Source: Candidatus Omnitrophota bacterium | GTDB lineage: Bacteria > Omnitrophota > Gorgyraeia > B26-G9 | Assembly (NCBI GenBank): GCA_018399295.1 | Contig: JAGYOO010000096.1 | Coordinates: 1-6,026 of the forward strand | Direction of reading: 5' to 3' | Length of the DNA stretch: 6,026 nt | Shown here: in pieces, positions 5,498-6,026 of the stretch | How the letters are laid out: each line of letters starts with the position of its first letter | Position numbering within the stretch: position 1 is the first letter of the stretch | Made by a program: the position numbers and the translations under genes | Notes under the pieces: generated by a model | What the model saw: the letters and a program-made list of their open reading frames with translations, nothing else | Database searches by the model: none | What the model was told of the DNA's origin: nothing

Positions 5498-6026
5498 ATG
5501 TTCTTTTTAGGGTTATTCTTTTCCGCGCTTGGCTGTTCTCTGCTGGCAACACCGGTTGTCCGGTTTATCGCCTTAAAAAGAGGGTATGTGGATAAACCAG
5601 GGGCGCGCAAGGTGCACCAGCGCCCGATTCCGACGCTCGGCGGCCTGGCCATCTGGGCCGGGATCTGTACCGGCCTGCTGTCCGGCCTGATCATGGTGCC
5701 GCGGCTGAGTGAAATATTTCCGGATCAGCTTATCGGGCTCGGACTGGCGGCCTTTATCATTGTTCTGGCCGGAGTATTTGATGATCTTTACGACCTTTCC
5801 GCCCGGTTAAAACTTCTGATCCAGGCCCTGGCCGCTGTTATTCTGTTGTCTTCGGGATACGAGATAAATTTTTTAGGGGGATTGAACGGCGGCGTTCTTG
5901 CTCTGGGGGTTATGAGTATGGTCATCACCGTTGTCTGGATCATGGGGATGATGAACGCGGTCAATCTTCTGGACGGCCTGGACGGACTGGCCGGCGGGGT
6001 CAGCGCCATCTCCGCCGGATTTCTGT
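5498..6026 (+). CDS. Polyprenyl-phosphate N-acetylhexosamine-1-phosphate transferase, WecA/TagO type (3' partial)
   Basis: The frame opens at ATG 5498 and runs off the right edge after 176 full codons, about half of a typical 330-380 residue enzyme. Motifs of the MraY/WecA superfamily are clear. RKVHQRPIPTLGGLAI (residues 37-52) is the first cytoplasmic loop signature. GVFDDLYD has the Asp95-Asp96 pair that binds Mg2+ and substrate. NAVNLLDGLDGLAGG has Asn153, Asn156, Asp159 and Asp162. Hydrophobic helices are visible at about 2-26, 48-67, 77-94, 104-120 and 132-152, as expected for this multi-pass inner-membrane family. It transfers HexNAc-1-phosphate (usually GlcNAc) from the UDP-sugar to undecaprenyl phosphate, starting glycan assembly. 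MraY is less likely given the glycosyltransferase/epimerase neighbours and the HQRP loop. The missing C-terminal half holds the His-rich motif needed to decide the substrate, so no gene symbol is given. Confidence 0.92.
   Translation, partial: MFFLGLFFSALGCSLLATPVVRFIALKRGYVDKPGARKVHQRPIPTLGGLAIWAGICTGLLSGLIMVPRLSEIFPDQLIGLGLAAFIIVLAGVFDDLYDLSARLKLLIQALAAVILLSSGYEINFLGGLNGGVLALGVMSMVITVVWIMGMMNAVNLLDGLDGLAGGVSAISAGFL

Noticed and set aside
5083..5694. 203-codon open frame on the minus strand
   Set aside because: It spans the end of the second glycosyltransferase and the start of the WecA-type gene, both well supported. Its translation is low-complexity and Arg/Gln/Pro-rich, as expected of an antisense shadow.

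Overview
The window reads as the interior of a single plus-strand polysaccharide-assembly operon of a Gram-negative-type bacterium. Six genes in a row, two of them cut by the window edges, are packed with 4-base ATGA overlaps or 1-base gaps. No internal promoter, terminator, RNA gene, mobile element, CRISPR array or non-coding stretch over 300 bases is visible. Base composition is moderate, roughly half G+C by eye, and does not change abruptly along the window. The taxon cannot be fixed from sequence alone. One glycosyltransferase resembles the type linked to exosortase/PEP-CTERM systems, which points to a didermal environmental lineage (for example Omnitrophota, Desulfobacterota or a PVC-group member); this is a low-confidence guess.

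Layout: (1) 1-302, C-terminal end of a multi-pass membrane protein resembling the O-antigen ligase/polymerase (Wzy_C-like) superfamily. (2) 299-2044, an exported protein with a signal peptide and a GH123/DUF4091-like glycoside hydrolase fold, including an Asp-Glu-Pro candidate catalytic motif. (3) 2034 or 2046-3191, a GT4-like glycosyltransferase. (4) 3188-4315, UDP-GlcNAc 2-epimerase (WecB/MnaA), the most secure call. (5) 4312-5496, a second GT4-like glycosyltransferase of the PEP-CTERM/EpsH1-associated type. (6) 5498-6026, the N-terminal 176 residues of a polyprenyl-phosphate HexNAc-1-phosphate transferase (WecA/TagO type).

Inferred pathway: the WecA-type enzyme loads a sugar phosphate onto undecaprenyl phosphate at the inner membrane. 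The epimerase supplies UDP-ManNAc, and the two cytoplasmic glycosyltransferases extend the lipid-linked glycan. The Wzy/WaaL-like protein polymerises or ligates it on the periplasmic side, and the exported hydrolase probably trims, releases or edits the product. The enzyme classes are standard for exopolysaccharide/O-antigen loci. The least ordinary element is the GH123-like hydrolase placed, by translational overlap, directly after the polymerase/ligase-like gene. I do not see strong evidence for a wholly new system inside these 6 kb.
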